DNA from: CAZOKN01 sp964580525
GTDB lineage: Bacteria > Pseudomonadota > Alphaproteobacteria > Rickettsiales > UBA6187
Reading direction: 5' to 3'
DNA length: 53,257 bases
Assembly: GCA_964580525.1 (NCBI GenBank)
Contig: CAZOKN010000009.1
Coordinates: 1-53,257, forward strand
How positions within the stretch are numbered: the first letter of the stretch is position 1; every line of letters starts with the position of its first letter. The position numbers and the translations under genes were made by a program. Under the pieces are notes generated by a model. The model was not told where the DNA came from. It was given only the letters and a program-made list of their open reading frames with translations, and did not search any database. This document shows, piece after piece, positions 52,925-53,257 of the stretch.

Positions 52925-53227
52925 TTAGCTTTTATTCTTCCGCTTTTCATCTTCCTGCATAATATCAGATATATCGTATGTCGGCTGAAGATTGCCGTCC
53001 ATATCAACAATCATGTTGATATCTTTATTGAGTTTTTCAGCTTCTTTTTTAAGATCAGTAATTTCGGTGACATCAGTAAGAGACGACGTAATCTCATTAC
53101 CCATCTTTTTCATTTTAGCTATAACAGATTTAATATTTTTGATAACCACGGCCAACTGCTCTGGCCCAAGCACAATCAAGCCAACCAGTAAAACAACTAT
53201 AGTTTCTGACCATGACACTTCAAACAT
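52925..53227 (-). CDS. tatB: Sec-independent translocase subunit TatB
   Basis: The 100-aa product has the TatA/B N-terminal membrane helix with FEVSWSETIVVLLVGLIVLG and the Gly-Pro-Glu hinge (LGPEQLAVVIKNI). A long amphipathic/charged helix (AKMKKMGNEITSSLTDVTEI) and an acidic tail follow. The FEVSWSE start favours TatB over TatA. It is the last gene of the window; tatA may lie beyond the right edge. tatC does not follow on the minus strand within this window, being replaced by the APH-like kinase. Confidence 0.85.
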   Translation of the reverse strand: MFEVSWSETIVVLLVGLIVLGPEQLAVVIKNIKSVIAKMKKMGNEITSSLTDVTEITDLKKEAEKLNKDINMIVDMDGNLQPTYDISDIMQEDEKRKNKS

Positions 53228-53257
53228 AAGAATCTCAAAGTTTTTAGCATAAGGGGG

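Overview
The window is a contiguous piece of chromosome from an AT-rich, Gram-negative alphaproteobacterium. Lineage evidence includes alphaproteobacterial gene neighbourhoods (lptF-lptG-lptD-surA-rsmA, dprA-topA, msbA-DUF374-waaA-lpxK-lpxL), a ChpT-type histidine phosphotransferase, a PleC/DivJ-like histidine kinase and a CtrA-type promoter box. Biosynthetic genes (panB, argJ), a full chemotaxis operon and pilin genes argue against a strongly reduced obligate intracellular parasite. The low GC content recalls Rickettsiales, Holosporales or Micavibrio-like groups, but I cannot assign an order from sequence alone. Coding density is very high: no stretch without a gene is much longer than 315 bases. 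I found no tRNA, rRNA, CRISPR array, insertion sequence or prophage.

Layout. Positions 1-6405 hold the 3' part of an aryl-polyene-type pigment cluster: aromatic amino acid ammonia-lyase, hotdog thioesterase, LolA-like carrier, MMPL exporter and AMP-ligase. Positions 6402-15372 carry housekeeping and membrane genes: a GreA/GreB factor, a dienelactone hydrolase family protein, a BaiN-type flavoprotein, a Fur-boxed iron uptake pair (cupredoxin plus FTR1 permease), NfeD and QmcA, TerC, a sensor kinase followed by panB, and tadA. Positions 15369-19554 hold mlaC and mlaA, a TPR-methyltransferase and aspartate aminotransferase. Positions 19870-21510 hold two tandem type IV pilin-like genes between two strong intrinsic terminators. 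Positions 21605-25279 hold ubiD, an RcnA-like metal exporter and pmbA.

Positions 25312-30880 form a tight lipid A/Kdo operon (msbA, DUF374 acyltransferase, waaA, lpxK, lpxL). Running the other way, 42635 to 30877 is a long minus-strand series: lptF, lptG, lptD, surA, rsmA, dprA, topA, argJ. The two blocks together cover lipid A completion, LPS flipping, LPS extraction and outer-membrane assembly. topA is interrupted by a 10-N assembly gap; deleting the Ns exactly restores the reading frame and a conserved motif. fumC follows, then a minus-strand operon chpT-cheA-cheW-cheY-cheB-cheR (50444 to 44245) with a CtrA-type box in its promoter region.

The right end (50445-53257) looks more accessory: an XRE/S24 repressor-like protein whose catalytic serine position is cysteine, an uncharacterised APH-fold kinase, and tatB without a neighbouring tatC downstream.

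The most interesting points are the cell-cycle phosphorelay protein ChpT placed first in a chemotaxis operon with a CtrA-type box, the hybrid CheA with a duplicated linker peptide, the Cys-variant S24 regulator beside a near-perfect 22-bp palindrome and the APH-like kinase, the aryl-polyene cluster, and an inverted-repeat-bounded segment fused in frame to the N-terminus of a secreted hydrolase.
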